Positions 54,001 through 64,000 of a DNA stretch of 64,000 nucleotides are shown here, piece after piece. Positions within the stretch are counted from its first letter, which is position 1. Each line of letters begins with the position of its first letter. The position numbers and the translations under genes were made by a program. The notes below the pieces were generated by a model. It was not told where the DNA came from, did no database searches, and was given only the letters and a program-made list of their open reading frames with translations. Location of the stretch: positions 273,243-337,242 of the forward strand of contig PCDI01000020.1 in assembly GCA_002778195.1 (NCBI GenBank), in the 5' to 3' direction. The DNA comes from Raffaelea ambrosiae. Its lineage: Eukaryota > Ascomycota > Sordariomycetes > Ophiostomatales > Ophiostomataceae.

Positions 54001-55236
54001 TCATTTTGATGCCATCGAGGCATATTGCTTCAGCATGCGGCGATTGGCCACAACCTGAGCATCCCATGTCCCGGCAAAGATTTCGTCGCACTCGTCTTCG
54101 TCGTCCGAGTCGAACTCGATAACGTCGTCAGGTGGTGCGCACATGCGGTGATTGACATGTTTGTTGCCCACCGAAAGCTCGCGAACAGCGCCGACGGTAT
54201 CAGTTACCGCATTGCCCGGTGCCAAATCGGAATCATACCACGGAAACACGGCATCGTCTTCATCGTCACCGCGCTGTCCAGACAAAGCTGGGCGGCAGTA
54301 GTGGTCCCGTGCCAGCAGGTCTTCGTCTGCGTCCTCCCAGCTGTGGTAGGTCGCAATTCGGGCCATCTCCAGGATAAATTTGCCCACTTTATACTTTTGC
54401 GCGGCATCGCGAGCGTCTACGTACTTCCACCCCACCTTGGTGCTGCATGTCTTGCAGAAAATGTCGGCGACCACGTGTGCTCCCGTGACCAGCTGTCGAT
54501 GCTCTGGTTGGCCCACACGGATGTTGATCAGGTCGTTCTGCTTTGTTTCGTGGTCATGCCCACTGGTGGCGGGTACCTCGGGTGCAAAGAGATGGTTGGG
54601 GGAGGTTGACGGTGCTGAAACCAGATAGGCGCGCCCGTGGCGGCCGGTAAAGCCCTTGGAGACAATCTGTGCACGGAAGGCGAAGTCAGTCGAGCACCGG
54701 CTGCACCGAAGAGTCTCCGGCATGGAGCGGATCAGGCGCCGCCGAGGTGGGCTCTCGATTCCGCCGTGCCGCTCCCACTGAGCAACAAATTCGGCATACG
54801 GTGGAGGAGGCGTGGCACTGCAGGCCGCTGCCTGCTCTGGCTCGGCCGTCAGAGATGTCGCAAATGACGGGTGAGAAGCGCGCAGACCGATAGGACAGGC
54901 AGAAAGACTCCTGGCGAATGTAGACCCGTAGGAGCTCGGCGGTGTGGAGGCCAATGCCGGCGATTCGCTGGTGTTGCTAGTGCTGCTAGTTGAGCTCAGC
55001 GATGAAGTGGCAGAGTCGACACTGTCGCGATAGGACGACCGCTGGCAGTGGTCGCCCCTCCCATTGCTGCTGCTGCTGCTGCTGCTTCCTGTTGTCTCAT
55101 TGGAGATAACGCTGTCTCGCTGAGAGGATGCAGGCGGCGAGGGGGCCTTCCAGCTGCGAAAAATGGAGGGGAAAGTTGGCAACAGGAAGGTCGGGTAGTT
55201 TCGAACGTGTCCGTACGACGACGGGTTCCCAAGCAT
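54001..55236 (-). CDS. Yippee-domain protein with disordered N terminus
   Basis: Intronless, 411 residues. The Yippee/MIS18-type zinc domain spans about 170-310, with the two CxxC knuckles LRCSRCSTDFAFRAQIVSKG and DIFCKTCSTKVGWKYVDARD and between them the motif FTGRHGRAYLV. The end of the domain, YKVGKFILEMARI, is also typical. The first 165 residues are Ser/Thr/Pro-rich and likely disordered, and the C-terminal 100 residues are acidic (EFDSDDEDECDEIF). Animal Yippee proteins are about 120 residues, so both extensions are additions. The ATG is at 55236; an in-frame upstream extension exists but has no ATG. Function in fungi is unknown; a nuclear or ubiquitin-ligase role is known for related proteins elsewhere. 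Confidence 0.88.
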   Translation of the reverse strand: MLGNPSSYGHVRNYPTFLLPTFPSIFRSWKAPSPPASSQRDSVISNETTGSSSSSSSNGRGDHCQRSSYRDSVDSATSSLSSTSSTSNTSESPALASTPPSSYGSTFARSLSACPIGLRASHPSFATSLTAEPEQAAACSATPPPPYAEFVAQWERHGGIESPPRRRLIRSMPETLRCSRCSTDFAFRAQIVSKGFTGRHGRAYLVSAPSTSPNHLFAPEVPATSGHDHETKQNDLINIRVGQPEHRQLVTGAHVVADIFCKTCSTKVGWKYVDARDAAQKYKVGKFILEMARIATYHSWEDADEDLLARDHYCRPALSGQRGDDEDDAVFPWYDSDLAPGNAVTDTVGAVRELSVGNKHVNHRMCAPPDDVIEFDSDDEDECDEIFAGTWDAQVVANRRMLKQYASMASK

Positions 55237-56699
55237 GGCGGGCAAAGTCGTTTCTTATCAGATGGAAGCTCAAGATACAACCGAAAGGGTTCAAGGGAGA
55301 ATGAGACAAGAGCCGACAGCTTATCGCCCTCTATGTGTGTGTTTCCCCTTGTCTCGTATGAGGATGTTGCCTTAGATGATAGAGGAAGCCGCGTGCAATA
55401 CGGAAGACGACGAGGAATGGAAGACGGGAAGACCAGGGAGTCCCGAAAGAAAAAGAAGAAGCCGTAGTTCAAGTCGACAGACCCAAGGTCGCCCAAACAG
55501 CTGATTCCCCGCTGGTGTGTGAGTATGTGCACTGTAGGACCCTCGCTAAGCTGTCGGAGGTGCCGGATCTCAGTGTAGCATTTGCAGAGGTAGTCTATTA
55601 GGCAAAGATCAGGGCAGGAGGGGCTCTGAGTACGCGTGTTGGGCAAACACGGACCACAGACCACTGCCAGTAAGCCGTGCGAGCGTTGAGTAAGGTTTGG
55701 ACTAGTGAAGCACAATGACGCGAGCGATGCGGGATGGGGGTCAGATGATGGCAGGAGCACACGGTAGAGGCTGCTTGCGGAGTATGGAGGACGATAGCAT
55801 ATCTACGAGTAGAAGATACATTTCGGATGGCAAACTTGATATGAGAGCACATGTCACAGATACATCACTTTTGCTAGTATGCTCCTGCGCTATCGATAAC
55901 AATAGCAGCGGCAAAATGAGGGGCTTTTTAAGACAGCCACTTGATTCCGGCTTCGGGCGGTGAGGGGGAGCAGCTGAGAATGTGGCCCGCTGGCCGATAC
56001 CCGGTCGGAAGAGAAAACGTCTCTGTTTGCAGCGAGACAGAAGAGAGCCAGTCTCTCATTGGATTGGATAATGGCAGGGACCGTTCTTGGCCAGTCTTGT
56101 TTCACAAAGCAAGACTGACAGCAAAGCGGTGAAAGAGTAGGGATGCCAATGGCATCTTCTCACCGCCACCGTCATGCATAGTCTAATAGTAGTTATGCTG
56201 TACATTGTGCGAGTGCATTGTCTCAGACTGAGAGAATACACCGTACTGCCAAGGACCGCCGACGCCAAGACACTCAGGAGCCAATCCGCGTCGTCTAAAT
56301 TGTCCCACGTGATATGAACTTGGCAAGCGCAGTACAGTGCACTACAGTGGTGTTGTTCTTTGTTCGTCACTGTGTGTCATTTGTCAACGGCAATTTTTCT
56401 ATCTCTTTCGCTTCCCCTCAATTCTCCTGTTCTTCGCCTCTGTCTTCTTACTCAACGTCAAAACTCACACTCCTAAGCATCAACAATCAAACAGAACTTT
56501 CTTCATCGTGCGCCTTCGAGCTCATTTCCTTCTACCAAGAATTGACTTGTTACGATCAATTGACGGCCAGAACCGACGAACGACCTTCTCAACCCCCAAG
56601 CATAACCGAAATCTACCGAACCTTTCAACGAGTTTCGCCTTCCTTCTTATCCTCGAAAACCACTACTTTGATCGTCAACCGTGGCATCTATCGACAGTC
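55237..56699. other. Divergent promoters, Yippee and antizyme genes
   Basis: 1.46 kb between two divergent genes. The right part (56380-56690) is a CA- and TC-rich probable antizyme 5' leader. No gene recognised. Confidence 0.55.
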
Positions 56700-57850
56700 A
56701 TGGCGCAAATGAAACAGTCCAGTAAAAGTAGTACTAGTAGTAATGGCGAGGGCGTTGGCCGTGAGGCCAGAGTCCTTGCCAGCTGCTACCTCGTTGATAA
56801 CTCGGCCTCTCTGACAGGCTTCCACTACTGCACTACGCTTCTTACCGGTGAGTCAAGCCACCTGCTTTTGCATCGCCTTTTACACCACGGTTGTTCATTA
56901 CCTTACACTCTCGCAGGGGCAGAGTGGTATTCCTGAGGTCCCTTCCTCAGGACTGCCTTCACCACCATCAAGTCCCCCCCTCGCCGCCATCACCGCCACG
57001 AACCAACTCGCTCTGCTTCCCAAGAAGCGCAGCAACTCGAGCCGTGGCGGCAACAACAACACTCGGCTTAGCCGTCGAGGGGGGGCAACACTGCGCATCA
57101 GGGAAGAATGTGAGAGATTCTTTTGCGAGACCATGAAAACCGTGTTCCAAGGTGAGCGGAACACGGCCAGTACCGGCTCCGGCCTGACGGGTGTTTATCG
57201 CAACAACTACAATGATAACATCATGAACAGTGGCAGCTTCAGCAGCAACATGAGCGATGCCAGCGTCAACAGCCATGATAGCTTCCTCATGAATAACAAT
57301 GTCTTCCACAGCTCCAACGGCCAGCTGTCCACGCCACCCAGCGACTCCGCACACTTTGCGATGCTGGACCGGGCCATGTACATGGACGGTGCTATGTCCA
57401 CCTCGGGTCCGGCTGCTACCGGCTACGTCGATATCACGTCGTGGCTGGAAGTGTGGGACTATGTAGGGGGGACCAGCTTCCGCGGCTTCCTGGCTGAGGA
57501 CCTAGCCGGCGAAAAATCGCTCTTTGCCTTTTTCGACGGAGGTCTCATGGGCCGAGACTTGAAACAAGGGTAAGCTATTTTACTTTTTGAATATTCCCTG
57601 CTTTTTTTGTTAACAATTACTCACATTTACCCCTAGTCTCATGGCGTTGATCGAATTGGCCGACTCTGCACTCGAGTGCGATCAACTAATAATCTGCGTT
57701 GACCGGTCTGCGCCGGCCGAGGATGCCACATCTCTAATGAAGGGACTGCAGTGGGCCGGATTTTCGATGACAACACTGGATGTGTGGACGGGTGGAAAGG
57801 GCGTTGATGTGACTAGTCCAGACTGGGTTTTCATGGGCATGGAACTATGA
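56700..57850 (+). CDS. Ornithine decarboxylase antizyme, programmed +1 frameshift
   Basis: Antizyme binds ornithine decarboxylase, blocks it and sends it to the proteasome, limiting polyamines. Frame 1 spans 56700-56847 and 56917-56936: 55 codons beginning MAQMKQSSKSSTSS and ending YS at TCC TGA (stop 56934-56936). The conserved domain is in the +1 frame from 56935 to 57569 and 57637 to 57850 (282 residues), starting EVPSSGLPSPPSS and containing WDYVGGTSFRGFLAEDLAGE, FFDGGLMGRDLKQG, LMALIELADSALECDQLIIC and the C-terminal GFSMTTLDVWTGG, all typical of antizyme. The ribosome must skip one T after TCC, the shift site used in animal antizymes and known from other fungi. The shifted product is 337 residues. 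Splicing: intron 1 is 56848-56916, intron 2 is 57570-57636. Confidence 0.93.
56931..56936 (+). promoter_or_regulatory. Programmed +1 ribosomal frameshift site
   Basis: TCC TGA: the P-site serine codon followed by the frame-1 stop. The downstream reading frame that resumes at GAG (56935) carries the antizyme domain without further stops. In homologous genes high polyamine levels raise shifting here. Confidence 0.9.
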
Positions 57851-58277
57851 ACGATTATTTGGGATCTGTAGGCCAGGGAAACAATCAAAACGGACGACCA
57901 AAAAGGAGTACGCCGCTGAAAAAAGTGAGAGTTCTGTCACAGGGGCAGATATAGTTGAGTTTCCGGTTTCTTTGCTGCTGTTATGTTGTTCCTAGTTGTT
58001 CTGCTGTGATTTTTTTGTATTCTTTTGCAGCTTGCTATGCCAGCCATTTAGTCATTTAAGCCACACATGTGTTGCAAGCATCTAAACACGACACATAATG
58101 GATAATGCCTATTTTTTGCTTCTTGCCTTCAAATTTTCGTCTCAAAGATTTCTTGAAAACAATCTTCTAGTTTATCCGCTTCCATCGGCTCAGTAACTGC
58201 CAAATCTTTTTGATACGATTCGATACGAAGTTTTTTTTTTTTTTCCATTATTTGTTAATTTGAGTAGGCTACAAAAG
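57851..58277. other. Convergent intergenic, antizyme and HIS7
   Basis: Two 3' flanks, T-rich. No gene. Confidence 0.65.
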
Positions 58278-60057
58278 CTACAGGTCTCCTTCAAACTGCC
58301 GCACGACCAATCCCTTTTCTTGCAGATAGCTCTTGACCTGCTTTACAGTGTACTCCTCTCTGTGGAAGATGCCGGCACCAAGAGCAGCATCGGTTGGCGT
58401 CTTCTCAAAGACCTCGCGGAAGTGGTCCGGATTACCAGCACCACTTGACGCAATAACGGGGATGTGCACAGCAGCTTTTACCTGGCGGATCAGTTCCAGG
58501 TCAAACCCGCTGTTGGTGCCGTCTTTGTCAATGCAGTTGAGCAGGATCTCGCCGGTGCCCATGGCCTCAACGGCCTGCGTGAGCTCGACCACGTCCAGGT
58601 CACGCGTCTCGCGGCCGCCCTTGATGGTGCAAGCATACCAGCAAAACCCTTCGCCCTTGGGACCTGGGAACTCGGTTGGAATGATGTGGTGGCGTGTGGC
58701 ATCGGCCTTGGGCACGTACACGCGCTTAGGGTCGACACTGACGACGACGGCCTGGTTGCCGTAGGCGCCGGCGATCTGCTCAATGGCGGTGTTGCCGAAT
58801 AGCTTCCGACCCGCTGCATAATACTCCTCGGCGGCCAGCACGGCATCAGACCCGACGGACACCTTGTCGGCGCCTGATTTGAAGTACATGGTTGCGATCT
58901 CGAGCGCCGAGACCTTGGTGCCGTCGGTGTCGACGGTGTCACGGATGCCGCCACCAATGGTCAGCGGGACGAACACGGTTTTTGAGACCAACCGCAGAAT
59001 CTCCAGCATGGGCAGGTCGGCCAGAGGGCAGTCGCGGAAGCTGGTGATGTTCAAGAACGTCACCTCATCGGCGCCCTGGGCATAGTACCGCTCAGCCAGC
59101 TCGACAGGCTTGCCGAGGTTGCGCACGCCACGATCAGCCGACTTTTCGCGAACGTCATACTGGTCGCCCTTGGTGACAACGAGGTCGCCGGCGTCATTGG
59201 TGCGGACATCTAGGCAGGCAATGACGCGGCGGGTGAGGCCGGACTGTGCGGATGATGAAATTGCTGCTGTTGGTTTCGCTGCACTAATAGCCAGAGAAGG
59301 AGAGGGCGTGACAGCAGTCGCAAGAGCTTTGGCACCTGAACCGTCGAGGAAGGCGCGAAGGATGCGCAGACCGGCAACGCCACTCTTTTCTGGGTGGAAC
59401 TGGGTGGCGACGACGTTTTTGCGGGCGACGACACCGACAAAGGTCTCCGTTCCGTAAGTGGCCGTGGCGACGGTCCAACCTTGGCCCTCAAGCTGGCCCT
59501 GGCGATATGGGTATTTGTAGGAGTGGACGTAGTAGTACTTCGACTCGGGCCGCAGGTCGTACAAGAAGAAGGGAGCGGGGGAGGAGGATGTTGAGGAAAA
59601 GGTGCCGGGAACACGGGCGTCATTCCAGCCGATGTGAGGAACGGCCTTGTTGGAGTCATCGAAACGGACCAGGTTGTCGTCAATCAGTCCCAGGCCAGGA
59701 CACTGGGCATCTTCGCTAGAGCCGCGGAAGAGCGCCTGCAGGCCGACGCAGATGCCCATGAATGGCTTGCCGTCATCGATATGTTTCCGGATGGCGGGCA
59801 AGTATCCGGCTGAGGCCAATTGGGAAAGGCAGTGGCCAAAGTGGCCGACACCGGGTAGTATCAAACTCTGGAGGATAGACCCAATGTCAGCCTAGTTTGC
59901 TTGAGACTTCACACGCCGGTAGCACAGGGCATACCTCAGCATTGGCAACCTGATCGGGGCTGGTGATCCACTCGACTTCATAGCCGACTTTCTCTATGGC
60001 ATTGACCAAACTCCTTACGTTGCCAGCAACGTAGTCGAGGAGGTAGACCTTGGGCAT
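58278..60057 (-). CDS. HIS7: Imidazole glycerol phosphate synthase, HisHF fusion
   Basis: Bifunctional enzyme of histidine biosynthesis in the cytosol: the amidotransferase half makes ammonia from glutamine, the cyclase half joins it to PRFAR to give imidazole glycerol phosphate and AICAR. Exons 60057-59935 and 59867-58278 (67-base intron) give 570 residues. N-terminal half: VYLLDYVAGNVRSLVNAIEK, the catalytic GICVGLQ with Cys81, and QFHPEKSG with the triad His and Glu. Cyclase half: RRVIACLDVRTND (catalytic Asp), FLNITSFRD, VPLTIGGGIRD, VVVSVDPKRV (second Asp) and PVIASSGAGNPDHF. Both halves look active. The fusion is the normal fungal and plant arrangement. Two Gcn4-type sites lie upstream. 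Confidence 0.98.
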
Positions 60058-60235
60058 AGCCGCAAATACTATTAGATCGTTAGGTCGCGAGATAGAGCAG
60101 GCTGTGGAGGACCCGAAAGAGAAGGTGGTTTCCGGGCGAGCAAAGCCGAAACCAATAGCAAAAATATGTCAATGGTAGACAGGATGGACTCGTGGTCACA
60201 GTTTTGCAGGAACGGGGTATGTAACGAAACCGTAT

Positions 60236-60242
60236 TGAGTCA
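60236..60242 (-). promoter_or_regulatory. Gcn4/CPC1-type binding site, HIS7-distal flank 1
   Basis: TGAGTCA, the palindromic form of the AP-1/Gcn4 core (TGACTCA on the HIS7 strand), 179 bases upstream of the HIS7 start codon. Site match is exact; binding is inferred from known control of fungal amino-acid genes by CPC1/CpcA. Confidence 0.7.
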
Positions 60243-60259
60243 TGTCAAAGGACGCAAAA

Positions 60260-60266
60260 TGAGTCA
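60260..60266 (-). promoter_or_regulatory. Gcn4/CPC1-type binding site, second copy
   Basis: A second exact TGAGTCA, 24 bases from the first, 203 bases upstream of the HIS7 start. Such paired sites are typical of strongly regulated amino-acid genes. Confidence 0.7.
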
Positions 60267-60599
60267 ACCTAGTGAATATCAATATCTTCAGATAATGGCG
60301 TTTATCAGTCATTATCACGAGTATATGTACACGCAAATTTTTTAGTGGTTCCCTGGGCTGGCTTTTTGAATGCCTTTTGCTGGGCGCCGCATCTGCCCCA
60401 CACATGGTGCTGCCGGCGCCGGACTAGATGCCCCGCGATAGTGCATTCTGCCGCCTGTCGCCGCTAATTTTTACTCGTCGCAGCCATGGTACAGCGCTAA
60501 TCTGCTTCGCCAGGCGTTCAATCCAGCCGCCCCGGAGAAGAGGCCGCGTGCAGATGCATCTGACGCAACGGACTGTCCAGCCTGCTCTGTGTGCGCCAA

Positions 60600-61721
60600 A
60601 TGGACGATGCGCAGACAACAGAAAATGCGCCAGCTGCTGGCGCAAAGTTGAATGACGGTGATAGCGACGGCAGCTCAGAATGGGAGTACGAGTATTCAAC
60701 CACGGAGGCGGAGGTATGTGATGAATAAGAATGATGGGAAGAGCAAATCTCGAATTCCATGTGGCCGTGGAATTGAATTCTTACTGACTGAATGATTCAC
60801 TAGACACACCTAGTCACACTCGACTTGTCTATTCCCGAGTTTCTTGGTCCCAGAGACGAGCATATTGTTCACAACAACCGCGGAGCCTTCCGGCAATGGA
60901 TGACCACCTTCACAAGTGGCGACGAGACACGGTCCAAACAGGCAGTGGTTCAGAAGCGCGTAACATTTGGGAAGCAGTGGGAGGACGCCGATGATGAGGA
61001 AGGTGATGGGGTCGAGGGGGATGAGGGCTTCGGAGAGGAAGACAACGATCGAGAGGACGAGCTCGGAGGTACTTTGGGGGGGGCATCTGGCCACAGCGAG
61101 GACAAGAACAGCACAGGACGAAGTCGGGCAACAGCAGACGACACAAACGTCACAAGCGACACGACCGATGCGAAAGAGATCCAGATTCTCGAGCTGCACT
61201 CGGATAACCCCGTCATTGCCTACCGCGGGCGGGTATTTACAGGGTCCTGGACGGAGAACATTGGCACAGAGATGCTCTTTACCGAGCACAGCGATGACGA
61301 CCACAGTCTGGCCTCGATGCTTCCAGGCGTGCTTCAATTGCCACAGAACGCACGCCTTCTTGGGGCTTCGTCGGCGCGCATCGCCTGTACGCCAGTGGAA
61401 GTGGTGCGCCAGCAAAAGTCGGCCGGGGGCGAGGAGGAGGTCCTCAGCGTCAGCCGGGCGCGGCAGCAGCTGGGCTTTACGATCCCGGTGTACCGCAACG
61501 CATCTGAGCAGCGCAAGAAGCAGGCAACGTTCCTGGAGAATCTGATGGCGATCAAGCACCGGCGGGGAGAGACGGACGTGGTGACGGTACAAGCGCTGGA
61601 GACGCGGCAGAATGCGGTGCCGGGCGGTGCCGACGACAGCAGGGAGAATCAGGATGACGAGGGCCGGGTGCAGAAGCGGGCCAGGTTAGACGACGATGGG
61701 GAAGATGGGCCGGCATCGTGA
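60600..61721 (+). CDS. TFIIIC triple-barrel subunit (tau55/Sfc7-like)
   Basis: A subunit of the RNA polymerase III factor TFIIIC, needed at tRNA genes. Exons 60600-60713 and 60804-61721 give 343 residues. The N-terminal block SEWEYEYSTTEAETHLVTLD and LSIPEF, and after a long acidic insertion EIQILELHSDNPVIAYRGRV and FTGSWTENIGTEMLF, form the TFIIIC triple-barrel fold. Between them are about 110 residues rich in Asp, Glu and Gly, likely disordered. The C-terminal third is polar and includes KRARL-type basic sequence. The intron is phase 0 with GTATGT and CACTAG. Start ATG 60600 is the first in frame. Identification rests on the WEYEYSTTE and triple-barrel blocks. Confidence 0.85.
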
Positions 61722-62315
61722 AGAGACCGACAACGAGGTGGGAGCACGATCCAACACGCCTTAATGGAGGCCATAATGGGCACCAGGATGGACCCCATGA
61801 TGATGAGCGCACAGCCACTGATCCGGCCACGAGCAATATTATCGGTTAGTCAAGCAAGAGCGATTATGCTGACATTGAACTTGCGCGCAGCGGCTGCAGA
61901 TGGCCACAAGATGCAGGTCTGCAGGACGACTGCGATATGAGAGTTGCCACAAGAAAGTATTGTGACGGGCAGAGTTGACGGTCTGGTCAATACATAGAAC
62001 TCTGAGCACGCCAGGGAAATTCCATAGGCAAGAGTTATCGGAGAGGTCACGATGCCGCAGGCAAACATAGAGGGCACACAAGCAGGGGATACAAAGAGCG
62101 TAAAGTGCACAGCTCACAGCGCAGAAACATGGGCGAGACATCGGCGAGACAGCCCCTCTGGCCTTCAGGAGTGTGTAAGATATTGCCGTGCAGCCAATGG
62201 TGGGCCAGACAACATTCCAAACAACACGCGCACAGGGAGAGTGATATACAAAGGATAATACGACACAGGCAAAAGCCTACGAGTAGAAGCCCGCCCGAAT
62301 TTTACGGCCCCGTAG

Positions 62316-62339
62316 CAATAGCGCAATAGCGCAATAGCG
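62316..62339. repeat. 8-bp tandem repeat
   Basis: CAATAGCG exactly three times. Confidence 0.95.
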
Positions 62340-63391
62340 CATCGCGACAGCATAAAGGCATGATAGACATCTAGCCAGAGCCCAGAGAAGCGGCTGAAAA
62401 TATACTACAGGGAAAACAAAAAGGGAAAAAAGAAACATGCATGCATAAGTCGCAGCGATCGACAGGACAGGATGCAGCCTCGCCAGCCTGCAACGTGGCC
62501 GCGTGTCGGATCCGGCAGTGCTGTGTGGACGGTCAGGTCATTTAGGCCATGCGTCGCCTGCGGGTGGGTGGCCTGGTCAGGCACTGGGCGCGTGCCTGGC
62601 GGAGCGGTTGCGGCCGTTTTCTTTGCTACACCGCCTCCGGGCAGATGCGATTACGTGTTGAATGGGCTTTTGGTGGGCTCCTGGTGGGCTTTTGGCCACA
62701 GGGAATAGTCAGATCCGGGTCTCTTACTACTACTAAAGTGTGTATGGTATCACACAGGCCGTCTTACCGTGTAAGATACGTTGGTTGGGCGGTCTGGCGG
62801 GCTGGCGGTCTGGTTGGTTGGTGTCACTTTCTGGCTGTCACCCTTGGACGGTCGTTTTTGGTGGACATGCGTCCGCCGTAGGCGGTACTTGCCCTCAGCG
62901 CCACTCACCCGTGCTGACACATGTAGTCTGTACAGTCAGCGGTCCGTCCTCTAGTTCCCAACGCATCCGAAAGGGCAGCAGCAGCTTAAGCCTTTTCATC
63001 CAGATTGCCCCATCGGTGTCGCGCTAAACCGCATTCAGCACACTGCTGGGCTCTGCGGGCCTTTCGGCCTCTCTTTTCCCTCGCCTTGCGATTACCGCAG
63101 CTAAACTTAAACTTCCCTTCTCTTGTGATCCACCCTCGTCCCAGCCCTCCACTCCCCGAACACCGCTGGTTCCTCTTCCCTCTGTTTCCGGCTGTTGACA
63201 GCTTCTTCTTCTCCTCTTCTTGTATTGTTTCTTTTTCTTTTTCTACCTCTCTTCCCCTCTGTCTGGACAGAGAACTGCTGCTGCGCACTTCTTCTTTTTA
63301 GGTTTTTTTTCCCTTCTCGCTCTTCCTATCTGCGTCGTCATCCTCGTCATCCTCAGCCCCATATGCCTCTCACCCACACCAGCGACTGACG

Positions 63392-63415
63392 TCTCTCTCT
63401 CTCTCTCTCTCTCTC
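63392..63415. repeat. TC microsatellite in probable leader
   Basis: Twelve TC units, about 125-150 bases before the start codon of the last gene. Confidence 0.95.
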
Positions 63416-63540
63416 CCTCCCTCCCACGGCGAGGTCGGCTGCTGCTCAGCACACTCTGAGGTGTTCTCGCGTCAGGAACTTTTCCTCCCGCTGCGACAAA
63501 CGCCGGCTCTTCCGCAGCGCTTCTCTCGTATTGTGCCACC

Positions 63541-64000
63541 ATGTACATCCGCCATCGCCTCGCCATTGCCGTGACCTTCATCGGCCTAGTCATCGTGCTC
63601 CTTTCGGTCCTGCCCAAAATCCTCAACCCCACACCGCCGTCCCCCGAGGAGAAGCGCCGCGACAAGCGCTGGGTTAGCACGAGTCCGTTCTGGCTCGACC
63701 GCCAGGCCTGCCGGTGGCTGGGCGTCTGCGGCGTCCACCATCTGCACTCGGATCCGGCGGCGCTTCCGGGCGGAAGGAAGAACAGAACGGATGGTGGCGA
63801 CGGTGACGATGGCGAGCTGCGCCGCATAGAACTGCGCTCTCTCGTGCCGACCGAGCTGGCCCGCCACTGGCTGCGCATCCGCCGGAGCACCCGGGCTGTG
63901 GAGGAAAGCTGGGAATCCGTGCCCAAAAGATCGGTGGCTGCCCCGGAACAGGCGCAGAGCAGTCACCGCCGACGAGACACCGCCGAAGACAGCCGGGACG
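63541..64000 (+). CDS. Membrane-anchored protein, 3' end beyond the window
   Basis: Open from ATG 63541 to the window edge (153 codons). It starts MYIRHRLAIAVTFIGLVIVL and LLSVLPKI, a short basic N terminus and one hydrophobic helix, so probably a type II signal-anchor protein. The lumenal part begins with Pro-rich NPTPPSPEEKRR and contains FWLDRQACRWLGVCGVHH with two Cys, then Arg-rich stretches. This pattern is seen in some Golgi glycosyltransferases and in many unassigned fungal proteins; no catalytic motif is visible in the part present. A CT-rich leader and C/G-ending codons support a real gene. I do not assign a function. Confidence 0.6.
   Translation, partial: MYIRHRLAIAVTFIGLVIVLLSVLPKILNPTPPSPEEKRRDKRWVSTSPFWLDRQACRWLGVCGVHHLHSDPAALPGGRKNRTDGGDGDDGELRRIELRSLVPTELARHWLRIRRSTRAVEESWESVPKRSVAAPEQAQSSHRRRDTAEDSRD

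Larger units (their letters stand above)
60058..60599. other. Divergent promoter region, HIS7 / TFIIIC subunit
   Basis: A 542-base bidirectional promoter region holding two TGAGTCA sites. Nothing codes here. Confidence 0.7.
61722..63540. other. 1.8-kb intergenic region
   Basis: 3' flank of the TFIIIC subunit, then the promoter and a long CT-rich probable leader of the last gene. It holds an 8-bp tandem repeat (62316-62339), GGTTGG/TGGCGG-rich sequence at 62760-62830 and a TC microsatellite (63392-63415). No gene recognised. Confidence 0.5.

Noticed and set aside
55237..55760. N-terminal extension of the Yippee protein in another frame
   Set aside because: No ATG-led frame with coding bias; it overlaps promoter-like sequence.

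Overview
The window is filamentous-ascomycete nuclear DNA (Pezizomycotina, most probably Sordariomycetes; the order cannot be fixed from sequence alone). The basis is short introns of about 50-205 bases with GT-AG ends and CTAAC-type branch points, C/G-ending codons, gene spacing of 0.3-4 kb, SAT4/rhodopsin-type membrane proteins, a fused HIS7, a BIM1-like copper protein, and an intron-containing tRNA-Tyr with a C1:G72 pair. I support 26 protein-coding genes (one running off the right edge, one a weak small ORF), one tRNA, one MITE-like transposon and several short repeats.

Layout. 0-9.6 kb is housekeeping: ARP2, the Mediator kinase CDK8/SSN3, an ARF6-type GTPase, the SAGA reader SGF29 and, divergently from it, phosphomannose isomerase. 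10-31 kb is dominated by membrane and secreted proteins: a SAT4-family protein, a secreted bicovalent-flavin oxidoreductase, tRNA-Tyr, an oligopeptide transporter, a nitronate monooxygenase, a secreted aldose 1-epimerase, a small secreted protein, then a 4.1-kb gene-free stretch and a second SAT4-family protein. 31-46 kb holds dynactin p25, a Ser/Thr/Ala-rich GPI-type wall protein, a BIM1/X325-like protein, an HPP-family membrane protein and a ferric-reductase-like membrane flavoprotein, separated by gene-poor stretches of 1.5-3.6 kb. 49-64 kb returns to housekeeping: a YwbE-like/zinc-finger protein, a 535-bp MITE, a DUG1-type metallodipeptidase, a Yippee protein, ornithine decarboxylase antizyme, HIS7, a TFIIIC triple-barrel subunit, and a truncated membrane protein.

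How the genes relate. There are no operons and no obvious biosynthetic gene cluster. Shared control is most plausible at divergent promoters (SGF29/PMI and HIS7/TFIIIC); the latter carries two Gcn4/CPC1-type sites near HIS7. The clearest unusual mechanism is in antizyme: a 55-codon first frame ends at TCC-TGA and the conserved domain lies in the +1 frame, the hallmark of polyamine-controlled programmed frameshifting. The dipeptidase (glutathione turnover), antizyme (polyamines) and HIS7 (histidine) are metabolic neighbours, but nothing seen here shows they act together.

Limits: exon borders are hand-called from splice motifs and family conservation. All family names rest on recognised motifs, not on searches. 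One N lies beside a long C tract (26501) and another at 48493.
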